From: CAIWHR01 sp963726775 | GTDB lineage: Bacteria > Pseudomonadota > Gammaproteobacteria > Burkholderiales > Casimicrobiaceae | Assembly: GCA_963726775.1 (NCBI GenBank) | Contig: CAVSDL010000001.1 | Coordinates: forward strand, 620,001 to 684,000 | Length of the DNA stretch: 64,000 bases | Reading direction: 5' to 3' | Shown here: in pieces, positions 24,807 through 33,556 of the stretch | Layout of the letters: the number at the start of each line of letters is the position of its first letter | How positions within the stretch are numbered: the stretch's first letter is position 1 | Translations under genes and position numbers: made by a program | The notes under the pieces: model-generated | The model's input: the letters and a program-made list of their open reading frames with translations, nothing else | What the model was told of the DNA's origin: nothing | Databases searched by the model: none

Positions 24807-25403
24807 TCAGCCCGGCGCGCGCAGCAATTCCGCGATGTCGTGCGCAAACACGTCGGGACCCTGCCCGTAGCCCACATAGAGCCGCAGCCGGCCTTGCGGG
24901 TCGAACACGAATGTGCCGGCCGAATGGTCCATCGTGTACGTTCCGGGCTCCCGGCCCGGCTGCTTCTGGTAGATGACGCGGAATTCCTTCGCGGTGCGCG
25001 CCGTGGCCTCCGCGTCGCCGGAGAGGCCGATGAACGACGGATGGAACGCCGGCACGTAGAGCGACAGCAGCTGCGGCGTATCGCGCTCGGGGTCGACGGT
25101 GACGAACAATACCTGCACGCGGTCGGCCTCCGGGCCAAGGCGCTTCATGGTTTCGGCGAGTTCGGCCAGCGTCGTGGGGCACACGTCGGGGCACTGCGTG
25201 TAGCCGAAGAACAGCACGACGGCCTTGCCGCGGTAGTCGGCAAGCGTGCGCGGCTGGCCGTGGTGGTCGGTGAGCCGGAAGTCGCGGCCGTACGCCGTCC
25301 CCGTGACATCCGATGCCTTGAACCGCGGCGCGTCCGGCCCGCACCCGGCGAGCGCCAGCGCGGCAACGAGACAGAAAGCGTAGCGCGTAAATCCGGGCAT
25401 CAT
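24807..25403 (-). CDS. SCO1/SenC copper chaperone for cytochrome oxidase
   Basis: A 198-residue lipoprotein-like protein (signal ending LALAGC) with a thioredoxin fold. The copper site CPDVCP is at about residue 77 and the distal His is in MDHSAGTFVFD. It delivers copper to the CuA site of subunit II. Its ATG overlaps the ctaB stop (ATGA), so it is the last gene of the oxidase assembly operon. Confidence 0.92.
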   Translation of the reverse strand: MMPGFTRYAFCLVAALALAGCGPDAPRFKASDVTGTAYGRDFRLTDHHGQPRTLADYRGKAVVLFFGYTQCPDVCPTTLAELAETMKRLGPEADRVQVLFVTVDPERDTPQLLSLYVPAFHPSFIGLSGDAEATARTAKEFRVIYQKQPGREPGTYTMDHSAGTFVFDPQGRLRLYVGYGQGPDVFAHDIAELLRAPG

Positions 25404-26281
25404 CGCCAATAATGGTCGACCAGGAGCGCCGAGAACAGTGCTGCGAGATACCAGATCGAATACTTGAACGTCGCGCGCGCGAGCTCGGCGCTGTACTCGC
25501 GGTAGAGTTGCACCGTGTAGAGCACGAATACGCCGCCCAGCGCCAGCGCGGCGACGAGGTAGATCGCGCCGCTCATCCGGACCGCGAACGGCAGCAGCGT
25601 GACCGCGACCAACGCCAGCGTGTAGAGCACGATCATCAGCTGCGTGTAACGGCGGCCGTGCGTGACCGGCAGCATCGGCAGCCCGGCCTTCGCATAGTCC
25701 TCCGCGCGGTAGAGCGCCAGCGACCAGAAATGCGGCGGCGTCCAGACGAAGATGATCAGGAAGAGCAGCAGCGCTTCCGGGGCGACCTCGTTGGTGACGG
25801 CCGCCCAGCCCAGCACGGGAGGCATTGCGCCGGAAGCGCCGCCGATCACGATGTTCTGCGGCGTCGCGGGCTTCAGGAGCACCGTGTAGATGACCGCATA
25901 GCCGACGAAAGTCGCCAGCGTGAGCCACATCGTCAGCGGGTTTACATAGCGATGGAGCAGGAACAGGCCGGCGCCGCCGATCAACACCGCGAAAACCAGC
26001 GTCGAGAGCGACGTGACGTGCCCGGCGGGCAAGGGCCGGCGCCGCGTGCGCGCCATCAACGCGTCGATCTTCTGCTCGACGAGGCAATTGATCGCCGCGG
26101 CCGCGCCGGCGACCAGCGCAATGCCCAGGGTGCCGAAGAAGACGGGTCCGGCCGGCGGCATGCCCGGCACCGCGAGGAACATGCCAATCATCGCCACGAA
26201 CACGATCAGCGACACGACTCGCGGCTTGGTCAGCGCGAGAAATTGCCGGAAGCGGTATTCGGCAAGGGCCAGCGTCGTCAT
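25400..26281 (-). CDS. ctaB: Protoheme IX farnesyltransferase (haem O synthase)
   Basis: A 293-residue integral membrane prenyltransferase with about nine helices. It attaches farnesyl to haem B, the first step towards haem A for the adjacent oxidases. Motifs are LTKPRVVSLIVFVA near the start, the first Asp-rich loop NCLVEQKIDALMARTRRRPL and the second region WTPPHFWSLALYRAEDY. The start ATG 26281 gives the usual length. No ctaA (haem A synthase) gene follows or precedes it, although ctaA usually sits beside ctaB in this cluster type. Confidence 0.95.
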   Translation of the reverse strand: MTTLALAEYRFRQFLALTKPRVVSLIVFVAMIGMFLAVPGMPPAGPVFFGTLGIALVAGAAAAINCLVEQKIDALMARTRRRPLPAGHVTSLSTLVFAVLIGGAGLFLLHRYVNPLTMWLTLATFVGYAVIYTVLLKPATPQNIVIGGASGAMPPVLGWAAVTNEVAPEALLLFLIIFVWTPPHFWSLALYRAEDYAKAGLPMLPVTHGRRYTQLMIVLYTLALVAVTLLPFAVRMSGAIYLVAALALGGVFVLYTVQLYREYSAELARATFKYSIWYLAALFSALLVDHYWR

Positions 26282-26412
26282 GGCGAATCGGTATCGGCGC
26301 TGGGCGCGCGGATTGGCAGGCGAAGGCCGGATTTTACCATCGCGCGGGCGCGCGTCCCAAGCGTTGCGTGTGGAAAATCGACTCCGGACGAAGCCTTGAG
26401 CCACACCGGACG

Positions 26413-27021
26413 TCACCCGATGCCGGACGCCTGGAGCAGGCGCGACAGGTCCTTCGCGATACCCTTGATATCGGGGTCGTCGGGGTAGCGCAGCACCAGG
26501 TTGCCCAGCGGATCGATCAGGAAGATCCCGCGCCCGCCTTCCGGCAGCGGAACCGGGGCGCCGGCCGGCACATGCGCAACGACAAGCCCGGGATGCCGTG
26601 CCATGATTTCGGGCGCGGGCATCGCGTCTCCGGTGACGAGCCAGGCGCGGACGATTCGATCCTGTTCCTTGCCCTGCATCGTGCGCGCCTGGCGCGTCGC
26701 GTACAGCGTGCGCTCGCAGGCCGCGTCGCAGCCACCGCGATCGACGGCGAGCAGCACCCAGCGGCCGCGGAGGTCCGCGAGGCGGAAAGGCGCGCCGTCC
26801 GCCATCGTTCCCTCGATCGGAGGTGCGGGCGCCGTGGACAACAGCGTCCCGTAGTTCACCCTGGCCTCGCGCGGGAAAAGGTAAAAGACCGCATACGAAG
26901 CGAGCACCGGCGCGATGCATGCGGCGGCGATCAGCAGCAGCGTTCGCCTGCCGCGTCGGTCGATGCCGGCGCGTGAATCGGGCGCGGCGCCGCGCCCCGG
27001 CGGTGCAACCGGCTCAGTCAT
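26413..27021 (-). CDS. Membrane-anchored SCO-like oxidase assembly protein
   Basis: A 202-residue protein with one membrane helix at about residues 28-48, then a thioredoxin-like periplasmic domain. It carries a CDAAC motif (Cys-x3-Cys as in SCO proteins) and a late IFLIDPLGNLVLRYPDDPD strand. Proteins like this lie between SURF1 and the haem genes in many betaproteobacteria and are presumed cytochrome oxidase assembly factors. It overlaps the SURF1 gene by eight bases. The exact role is not established. Confidence 0.75.
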   Translation of the reverse strand: MTEPVAPPGRGAAPDSRAGIDRRGRRTLLLIAAACIAPVLASYAVFYLFPREARVNYGTLLSTAPAPPIEGTMADGAPFRLADLRGRWVLLAVDRGGCDAACERTLYATRQARTMQGKEQDRIVRAWLVTGDAMPAPEIMARHPGLVVAHVPAGAPVPLPEGGRGIFLIDPLGNLVLRYPDDPDIKGIAKDLSRLLQASGIG

Positions 27022-27772
27022 CGGCGCGGCGCGCGAGTTTCCGCACGTTCAGCACGAGCCACAGCACGATCGCGAGCAGCGCGAACGCATACCACTGCAT
27101 CATGTAGATCCAGTGCTTCTCGATGCCGAAATCGGGCGGCGGCCAGTCGCGAACGAGACCGTCGTCCGGGGCCGGCGCGACCGTCTGCTCGACGACGGCC
27201 GGCAACACCGCGATGCCAGTCGCGGCGGCAAAGCGCGTCGGGTCGAGGTTCTGCCATACCGGCCCGGCTGCCGTGTCCGCCTCGAGCTCGAAATAGCCGG
27301 ACGGAGGGAGGGCGACGCGCCCCTGCACCGACACGCCGCCGGCGGGCGGCGCGACATCGGGAAGGACGGCTCGCGACGCGCCCTGCGCGACCCAGCCGCG
27401 ATCCACCAATACGGCGCGACCATCCGCAAGCCTCAGCGGCGTCACCACGTGAAACCCTGCGCGGCCGCCCTGCACCTTGTTGTCGACGAGAATCTGCGCG
27501 CGCGCATCGTATTCGCCGTCGGCGATCACCGGACGAAACCGCAATGCGGACCAATCCGCTGCCGAGGGCAGCGTAGCGAGTGCGAGAGGCGCCGCCTGCG
27601 CCGCTGCATGGTGCCGCGCGCGCAGCGCTTCCTTCTCGTGCATGCGCCCCTGCTGCCAGTGTCCGGCGGCGGCGAACAGCGCGACGGCGGCGACCGTAGC
27701 GAGAGTCGGCAGCGCACGCGGCCGGAACCGGCGCGGCGGCGCGACTCCTGTGGACAGCGTCGGGTTTGGCAT
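27014..27772 (-). CDS. SURF1-family cytochrome oxidase assembly protein
   Basis: A 252-residue protein with the family topology: a helix near residues 22-40 and another at 225-243, with a periplasmic domain between. Conserved features are GHWQQGRMHEK, LVDNKVQGGRAGFHVVTPL, VLVDRGWV and the end EKHWIYMMQWYAFA. SURF1 helps insert haem A into subunit I. It is divergent from the DUF2909 gene and overlaps the next assembly gene by eight bases. Confidence 0.92.
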   Translation of the reverse strand: MPNPTLSTGVAPPRRFRPRALPTLATVAAVALFAAAGHWQQGRMHEKEALRARHHAAAQAAPLALATLPSAADWSALRFRPVIADGEYDARAQILVDNKVQGGRAGFHVVTPLRLADGRAVLVDRGWVAQGASRAVLPDVAPPAGGVSVQGRVALPPSGYFELEADTAAGPVWQNLDPTRFAAATGIAVLPAVVEQTVAPAPDDGLVRDWPPPDFGIEKHWIYMMQWYAFALLAIVLWLVLNVRKLARRADD

Positions 27773-27818
27773 CGACCGGAGCTTCCTCTACACTGGCCCG
27801 CGAGGAGCGTGGAGTCGC

Positions 27819-28019
27819 ATGAAGTTCATCGTCATCGCCGGACTCGTCGCGGTCATCGCCAGCCTGCTCTCCGCGCTGTATTTCCTCTATCACGACCGCG
27901 GCCAGGGCACCCGGATGGTCAAGATGCTGGCCATTCGTGTCGCGCTGTCGGCGAGCCTGGTCGCGTTCCTGGTCATCTCCTACTGGATGGGCTGGATCGC
28001 GCCGGGCGGATTGCGGTAG
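27819..28019 (+). CDS. DUF2909 twin-transmembrane protein
   Basis: A 66-residue protein of two membrane helices (residues 4-22 and 41-60) joined by a short charged loop (YHDRGQGTRMVKML). Members lie next to cox genes in beta- and gammaproteobacteria, which suggests a small role in oxidase assembly or stability. It is on the opposite strand from the rest of the cluster, between SURF1 and subunit III. GAGGAG lies upstream of the ATG. Confidence 0.85.
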   Translation: MKFIVIAGLVAVIASLLSALYFLYHDRGQGTRMVKMLAIRVALSASLVAFLVISYWMGWIAPGGLR

Positions 28020-28082
28020 GCGCCTGACGACAGAGCGACGAGCGGTACCAACCGTGCGGCTGTTTCTGCCGGAACCGCCGGG

Positions 28083-28943
28083 CTAGAGCCAATAGACCAG
28101 CACGAACAGCAGCAACCACACCACGTCGACGAAGTGCCAGTACCACGCGGCCGCCTCGAATCCGAAGTGGTGGTCGACGGTGAAATGGCCCTTGACGATG
28201 CGGGCGAGCATCACCGACAGCATGATCGCGCCGATCGTGACGTGCGCGCCATGGAAGCCGGTCAGCATGAAGAACGTCGAGCCGTAGACGCCGGTCGACA
28301 GCTTGAGGTTGAGCGCGCTGTACGCGTGGATGTATTCGTAGGCCTGGAAGCCGATGAACGCCAAGCCCAGCATGATCGTCGCGGCGAGCCACAGCTTCAA
28401 CTGGGCGCGCTGGCCGGCCTGGAGCGCGTGGTGCGCGACGGTCAGCGTGAAGCCGGACGAGAGCAGGATGATCGTGTTCAGCAGCGGGACGCCAACCGCG
28501 CCCATCGGCGTGAACTGCTCCTTGAGATACGGACCCTGGGTCGGCCACCCGGGGGTGTAGTCGGGCCAGAGGATTTTCGCGCCGAGACTGCCGAGGTCGG
28601 GGACCGCCAGGTTGCGGACGTAGAACAGCGCGCCGAAGAACGCGGCGAAGAACATCACTTCCGAGAAGATGAACCAGCTCATGCTCCAGCGGAACGACAG
28701 ATCGACCTTGCTGTTGTAGAGCAGACCCTCGGATTCGCCGATCACGGTGCCGAACCAGCCGAACAGCATCACGAGCAGGATGCAGAAGCCGCCTGCCAGA
28801 AGCCACGGGCCGGCAGCGATGCCGTTCATCCAGAACGCGGCGCCGAACGCCATGACGAGCAACGCGATCGCGCCGGTGATCGGCCAATGCGACGGCTGCG
28901 GAACGAAGTAGTAGGGCCTGGCGCCGGGTTGTGCTGCGCTCAT
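28083..28943 (-). CDS. ctaE: Cytochrome c oxidase subunit III
   Basis: A 286-residue, seven-helix subunit of the aa3 oxidase. The start ATG 28943 has AAGGAG upstream; an earlier in-frame ATG would add ten residues. Hallmarks are FVPQPSHWPITGAIAL at the start, SWFIFSEVMFFAAFFGALFY, the GFHGAHVTIGAIML motif and the HFVDVVWLLLF end. It lies downstream of coxB, coxA and ctaG in the same direction. Confidence 0.95.
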   Translation of the reverse strand: MSAAQPGARPYYFVPQPSHWPITGAIALLVMAFGAAFWMNGIAAGPWLLAGGFCILLVMLFGWFGTVIGESEGLLYNSKVDLSFRWSMSWFIFSEVMFFAAFFGALFYVRNLAVPDLGSLGAKILWPDYTPGWPTQGPYLKEQFTPMGAVGVPLLNTIILLSSGFTLTVAHHALQAGQRAQLKLWLAATIMLGLAFIGFQAYEYIHAYSALNLKLSTGVYGSTFFMLTGFHGAHVTIGAIMLSVMLARIVKGHFTVDHHFGFEAAAWYWHFVDVVWLLLFVLVYWL

Positions 28944-29016
28944 CGGTGACTCCTTGTCTTGCCTGTCCGTCATTCCCGCCGGCGCCGGCCTGCCGCCGGC
29001 GCGCGCGTCTCGTTCG

Positions 29017-29556
29017 TCAAGTCTTGCCGCCCGCCACGCCCTCGACTTCGAAGAACGTGTAGGACAGCGTGACCGTGGCCACGTCCTTCGGCAGCGCCGC
29101 GTCGATGACGAACACGACCGGCATCTGCCGCCGCTCGCCCGGCTGCAGCGTCTGCTGCACGAAGCAGAAGCACTCCAGCTTGCGGAAATACTGCGCCGCG
29201 TGCGGCGGACCGTAACTCGGGATCGCCTGGCCGGTAAGCCGCCGATCGGTCGTGTTGACGATCTCGAACATCGCCTGGCGCACTTCGCCGGGATGCACGC
29301 CGATTACGGGTTCCAACGGGCGGAACGTCCACGGCAGCTTGCGCACGTTCGAGTCGAATTCGATCCGCACCGTGCGCGCGGCGTCCACCTGCGTGTTCTC
29401 CACCTCGTCGGCCTGCGCGATGTTGCGCAAGCCCGTGACCTCGCAGATCTTTTCGTAGAACGGCACCAGCGCGTAGCCGAACCCGAACATCGCGACGACC
29501 ACGACGCCGAGCTTGAGGAAAAGGGCACGATTGTCGTGCCGCTGCGCAGCATTCAT
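29017..29556 (-). CDS. ctaG: Cytochrome c oxidase assembly protein CtaG/Cox11
   Basis: A 179-residue protein with one N-terminal membrane helix (VVVVAMFGFGYALVPFY) and a periplasmic immunoglobulin-like domain. The copper-binding motif is KLECFCF (CxC) at about residue 127. It supplies CuB to subunit I. It overlaps the small upstream membrane gene by four bases. Confidence 0.95.
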   Translation of the reverse strand: MNAAQRHDNRALFLKLGVVVVAMFGFGYALVPFYEKICEVTGLRNIAQADEVENTQVDAARTVRIEFDSNVRKLPWTFRPLEPVIGVHPGEVRQAMFEIVNTTDRRLTGQAIPSYGPPHAAQYFRKLECFCFVQQTLQPGERRQMPVVFVIDAALPKDVATVTLSYTFFEVEGVAGGKT

Positions 29557-29783
29557 CTCGGGCTTCGCAGATTGCGTCCAATGGCAATGGCCAGGAACAA
29601 GAGCACCACGGCACCCATGACGCCGATCCCGAGCATCGGACCGCCCAACACCTTGGCCGCGATGATGCCGACGAAGAACGTGGCCGCGATCGATGCGAAG
29701 ATCAGCGCGGTCCGCAGGTTGGCGGCCCTGCGGCGCGCGGCTTCGTCCGTTTCCGGCAACGTGGGGGGGGTCATCGCGTGCAT
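29553..29783 (-). CDS. Small membrane protein of the oxidase cluster
   Basis: Up to 76 residues with two helices (about 26-45 and 50-68) and a basic N-terminus. Genes of this kind occur between subunit I and ctaG in betaproteobacteria and are called small cytochrome oxidase assembly proteins; no function is shown. Two ATGs three codons apart (29783 and 29774) are both possible. The stop overlaps the ctaG ATG. Confidence 0.7.
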   Translation of the reverse strand: MHAMTPPTLPETDEAARRRAANLRTALIFASIAATFFVGIIAAKVLGGPMLGIGVMGAVVLLFLAIAIGRNLRSPR

Positions 29784-29834
29784 TCGCGTCAGGCGTGCGC
29801 CGGGCGGGTCAGTTGCCGGCGAGCGCGGCTCCCG

Positions 29835-31436
29835 TCATTTGACCGCGGGCGGCGTCTCGAAGGTGTGGTAGGGCGCCGGCGACGGCACCGTCCACTCCAG
29901 CGTGGTACCACCGTCCCATGGCTTTGCCGGGGCCTTATCGCCCTTGCCCATGATGCACTTCAGCACCGCGTACAGGAAGATCAGCACCGAGGCGCCGAAC
30001 CAGAACGCGCCGATCGACGCCAGCATGTTCCAGTCGGCGAACTGCTGCGCGTAATCCGGAATCCGTCGCGGCATGCCGGCGAGGCCGAGGAAGTGCATCG
30101 GGAAGAACGTCAGGTTGAACGAGAGCATCGACGACCAGAAGTGCAGCCTGCCGATCTTCTCGTCGTACATCGTTCCGGTCCATTTCGGCAGCCAGTAGTA
30201 GGCGCCGCCGAAGAACGCGAACAGGCTCCCCGCGACCATCACGTAGTGGAAGTGCGCGACGACGTAGTAGGTATCCTGCAACTGGATGTCCACCGGCGTG
30301 ATCGCGAGGACGAGGCCCGTGAAGCCGCCCAGCGTGAACAGGAACAGGAAGCCGATCGCGAACAGCATCGGCGTCTCGAAGGTCATCGAGCCCTTCCACA
30401 TCGTGGCGAGCCAGTTGAAGACCTTCACGCCGGTCGGTACGGCGATCAGCATCGTCGCGTACATGAAGAACAGCAGGCCGGCCGTCGGCATGCCGACGGT
30501 GAACATGTGATGCGCCCAGACGATGAACGACAGGATCGCGATGCCCGCGGTCGCATACACCATCGACGCGTAGCCGAACAGCGGCTTGCGCGAGAACGTC
30601 GGGATGATCTGCGAAATGATCCCGAACGCCGGCAGGATGATGATGTAGACCTCGGGATGCCCGAAGAACCAGAACACGTGCTGGAACAGCACCGGGTCCC
30701 CGCCGCCGGCGGCGTTGAAGAAAGTCGTTCCGAAGTGGCGGTCGGTGAGCAGCATCGTCACCGCGCCCGCGAGCACCGGCATCACGGCGATCAGCAGGTA
30801 CGCGGTGATCAGCCAGGTCCAGCAGAATAGCGGCATCCTCATCAGCGTCATGCCCGGCGCGCGCAGGTTCAGGATCGTGGTGATGATGTTGATCGAGCCC
30901 ATGATCGACGACGCGCCCATGATGTGGATGGCGAAGATCGTCAGGTCCATCCCCATGCCCGCCTGGACGGTGAGCGGCGGATAGAGGGTCCAGCCGGCCG
31001 CGGCGGCGCCGCCGGGCACGAACATCGACGTGACCAGCAGGATCGCGGCGGGCGGCAGCAGCCAGAAGCTCCAGTTGTTCATCCGCGCGAACGCCATGTC
31101 CGGCGCTCCGATCAGCATCGGGACCATCCAGTTCGCGAACCCGACCGCCGCCGGCATGATCGCGCCGAACACCATGATGAGCCCGTGCAGGGTCGTCATC
31201 GAGTTGAAGAACTCGGGGTTGACCACTTGCAGGCCCGGCTGAAACAGCTCGGCGCGGATAGTGAGCGCCATGCAGCCGCCGACGAGGAACATCGTGAACG
31301 AGAACCACAGGTACAGCGTGCCGATGTCCTTGTGGTTGGTGGTGGTGACCCAGCGCATGAACCCGGACGGATGGTGCGCGTGGTCGTCGTGCGCCTGACC
31401 GTAGCCCGGCGCGTGATCGTGGGGGACGCTGCTCAT
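29835..31436 (-). CDS. ctaD: Cytochrome c oxidase subunit I (aa3 type)
   Basis: A 533-residue, twelve-helix catalytic subunit. Haem and CuB ligands are visible in TTLHGLIMVF, FFGHPEVYIIILP, WAHHMFTVG and VVAHFHYVM. The D-channel Asn and Asp residues (ANWMVPMLIGAPDMAFARMN) and the Glu of GHPEV place it in the A1 subfamily. It follows coxB by 85 bases and heads the 31.4-28 kb run with ctaG and subunit III. Confidence 0.97.
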   Translation of the reverse strand: MSSVPHDHAPGYGQAHDDHAHHPSGFMRWVTTTNHKDIGTLYLWFSFTMFLVGGCMALTIRAELFQPGLQVVNPEFFNSMTTLHGLIMVFGAIMPAAVGFANWMVPMLIGAPDMAFARMNNWSFWLLPPAAILLVTSMFVPGGAAAAGWTLYPPLTVQAGMGMDLTIFAIHIMGASSIMGSINIITTILNLRAPGMTLMRMPLFCWTWLITAYLLIAVMPVLAGAVTMLLTDRHFGTTFFNAAGGGDPVLFQHVFWFFGHPEVYIIILPAFGIISQIIPTFSRKPLFGYASMVYATAGIAILSFIVWAHHMFTVGMPTAGLLFFMYATMLIAVPTGVKVFNWLATMWKGSMTFETPMLFAIGFLFLFTLGGFTGLVLAITPVDIQLQDTYYVVAHFHYVMVAGSLFAFFGGAYYWLPKWTGTMYDEKIGRLHFWSSMLSFNLTFFPMHFLGLAGMPRRIPDYAQQFADWNMLASIGAFWFGASVLIFLYAVLKCIMGKGDKAPAKPWDGGTTLEWTVPSPAPYHTFETPPAVK

Positions 31437-31521
31437 CGGACACTTCCTCTAGATTCTCCGCGCAACTGAAAATGCTTCCCCGGGCACCACGCAACCCGGC
31501 ACGTTCCATCTGCGATTGCCG

Positions 31522-32667
31522 TCACGAACGCGCCGCCTTCACTTCGGCCGGCTGGATCGCCTCGCCGGTCTTGTTGCCCCAGCTGTTGCGCGTGTAGGTG
31601 ATCACCGCCGCGAGTTCGGTGTCGGACAGCTGCTTCCACGAGATCATCGCCGTGGGTTTGCCGTCGCGGTCGACACCGTTCAGCACGGTCCTGATCTGCG
31701 CATCCTTGGGACCGTTGACGACTTTCGAGCCGTCGAGCGCCGGGAACGCCGGCGGCATGCCCTTGCCGGTCGCCTGATGGCAGGCCATGCAGTTGGCCGT
31801 GTAGATCTTCTCGCCCCGCGCGACGAGCTCGCTCACGGTCCATGCCTTGTTCGGGTCGTCGCCGGCGGCGGCGGCCTTCTTCCTCTGGCCGTCGAGCCAC
31901 TTCGCATAGTCGTCCCGGGATTTCACTTCGACGACGATCGGCATGAATCCGTGTTCCTTGCCGCAGAGCTCGGCGCATTGGCCCCGGTAGACGCCCGGCT
32001 TCTCGGCCTTGAACCAGGAGTCGCGGACGAAGCCCGGGATCGCGTCCTGCTTGACCCCGAACGCCGGCACCCACCAGGAGTGGATCACGTCGGCCGCCGT
32101 GATCAGCAGGCGGACCTTGGTGTCGACGGGGACCACCATCGGGTTGTCGACCTCGAGCAGATAGTTTTCGCCCTTGGGCGCGCGGTTCTCGATCTGCGCG
32201 AGCGGCGTCGCGAGGTTCGAGTAGAAACCGAAACCTTCCTGCAGGTAATCGTAGCCCCACTTCCACTGATACCCGGTGACCTTGACCGTCAAGCCAGGCT
32301 GCGTGGTGTCCTTCATCGCGAGAATCGTCTTCGTCGCCGGGAACGCCATGAACAGCAGGATGAGGAACGGGATGACGGTCCAGACGACCTCGACGACCGT
32401 GTTCTCGTGGAACTGGTGCGCCTGGTGGCCGACCGATTTCCGGTGCTTGAAGATCGAGTAGAACATCACGCCGAACACGGCGACGAAGATGACCACGCAT
32501 ATCCAGAAGATGAACGAATGGAGGTCGTACATCTGGCGCGCGACGGGCGTCACGGGCGTCTGGAGGTTCCATTCCCGCGCTGCAAACGCCGCGCCCGGCG
32601 CCGCGAACGCCATCGCGAGAACCGTCTGCAGGAGCCGATGGCCGGCCCGGAATTCAGTGCGCAGCAT
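31522..32667 (-). CDS. ctaC: Cytochrome c oxidase subunit II with one cytochrome c domain
   Basis: A 381-residue protein with a signal peptide (AFAAPGAAFA), two membrane helices, and a cupredoxin domain with the CuA site CAELCGKEHGFM near residue 236. A C-terminal cytochrome c domain has haem motif CMACH and a Met ligand near PTAMISWKQ. The fused cytochrome marks a caa3-like enzyme that takes electrons from soluble cytochrome c. ATG 32667 has CGAGGTAAG upstream. The frame stays open for another 77 codons upstream, but that stretch is not typical of the family. Confidence 0.93.
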   Translation of the reverse strand: MLRTEFRAGHRLLQTVLAMAFAAPGAAFAAREWNLQTPVTPVARQMYDLHSFIFWICVVIFVAVFGVMFYSIFKHRKSVGHQAHQFHENTVVEVVWTVIPFLILLFMAFPATKTILAMKDTTQPGLTVKVTGYQWKWGYDYLQEGFGFYSNLATPLAQIENRAPKGENYLLEVDNPMVVPVDTKVRLLITAADVIHSWWVPAFGVKQDAIPGFVRDSWFKAEKPGVYRGQCAELCGKEHGFMPIVVEVKSRDDYAKWLDGQRKKAAAAGDDPNKAWTVSELVARGEKIYTANCMACHQATGKGMPPAFPALDGSKVVNGPKDAQIRTVLNGVDRDGKPTAMISWKQLSDTELAAVITYTRNSWGNKTGEAIQPAEVKAARS

Positions 32668-33128
32668 GCTTACCTCGATTGCTTCAACCATTCGTCCTGA
32701 AAACGCGCCGGCGCTCCGCGCCTCCTCGAAGACGTGCTCGTTCGCCGCGTCGCTGCGCTCTGTCCGGATACGAAAAATCGCGGGGTGCCGTCCGGCATCG
32801 ATCGCATCGCGCGGCCGGACGGAATCGTTGGCGGGACAACCTCGACCATGCCGATCGGTTCGTGGTCCGTCGGCATTCACCACGCCGGATTGCTGCAAAA
32901 GGCGCGAAATTCTAGCACGGATGGAAATGTCCGCGCGAATACGGACAGTGGGCCAGGCAGCCTCTCCGCACCGGGGTGGGGCGTGGGCCCGTCGACAATG
33001 GAGAGCTACATCTTCCGCTCAACGCCGCGAGGCGCCGTGATCGGGCACGAGGATTTCGGCGCGCGCAACGAACGGGATGGGCGCAACAGCCCGTGAAGCG
33101 CGCCCCGCGGCCGAAGGCCTCCGTCGGT
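32668..33128. other. Intergenic region between the two oxidase modules
   Basis: About 460 bases with no supported gene. It includes the coxB upstream region. Its minus-strand translation (for example RTERSDAANEHVFEEARSAG) resembles stretches I have seen upstream of other Burkholderiales genes and may be a dispersed repeat; I cannot verify this here. No clear promoter or terminator was identified. Confidence 0.4.
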
Positions 33129-33548
33129 CTACTTAGGCACCGTCGGCGCCGGATGTACCGCAGGCGCCGGATGTCCCGCCGCCGCGGGTGGCGCCCCGAA
33201 GAACGTTTCCCGGGTAAAGAATGTGTAGTCTGCTTCGAGTATTCCGATGCCCATGAGGACCATCAACACCAGCGGCGGGACCAGAATGACATACACCATC
33301 GCCAGCCGTTCCCAGAGCATGTGCATGAAGACGGCAACGATCAACCCGGCCTTCAACAACATGAACGTGATGATCAGAAACCACCTGAGATAACCGTGAA
33401 AGTGGAAGTAGTCGACAAGATAGGACGCGGTGGAAAGAACAAACAGCAATGCCCAGATCTTGAGATAGATGGCAATCGGATGTTGTTGCCCTTCGACGGC
33501 GTGTGGCTGCGCCGCCACCGGATGTTGCTGCCCTTCGGTGTGTGCCAT
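33129..33548 (-). CDS. Cytochrome c oxidase subunit IV-like protein
   Basis: A 139-residue protein with three membrane helices (about residues 27-45, 53-75 and 82-105), a His-rich N-terminus and a Pro/Ala/His-rich C-terminus. The YFHFHGYLRWFLIITFMLLKAG stretch is shared with bacterial COX IV proteins of haem-copper oxidases; only part is quoted as IITFMLLKAGLIVAVFMHML. It is the last gene of the second oxidase module and starts eight bases after the subunit III stop. Confidence 0.8.
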   Translation of the reverse strand: MAHTEGQQHPVAAQPHAVEGQQHPIAIYLKIWALLFVLSTASYLVDYFHFHGYLRWFLIITFMLLKAGLIVAVFMHMLWERLAMVYVILVPPLVLMVLMGIGILEADYTFFTRETFFGAPPAAAGHPAPAVHPAPTVPK

Positions 33549-33556
33549 GATTTCGG

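Noticed and set aside
32668..32898. N-terminal extension of CoxB (77 extra codons)
   Set aside because: The extension is not family-like; ATG 32667 has a ribosome site and a proper signal peptide. The open frame upstream looks like repeat-type sequence.
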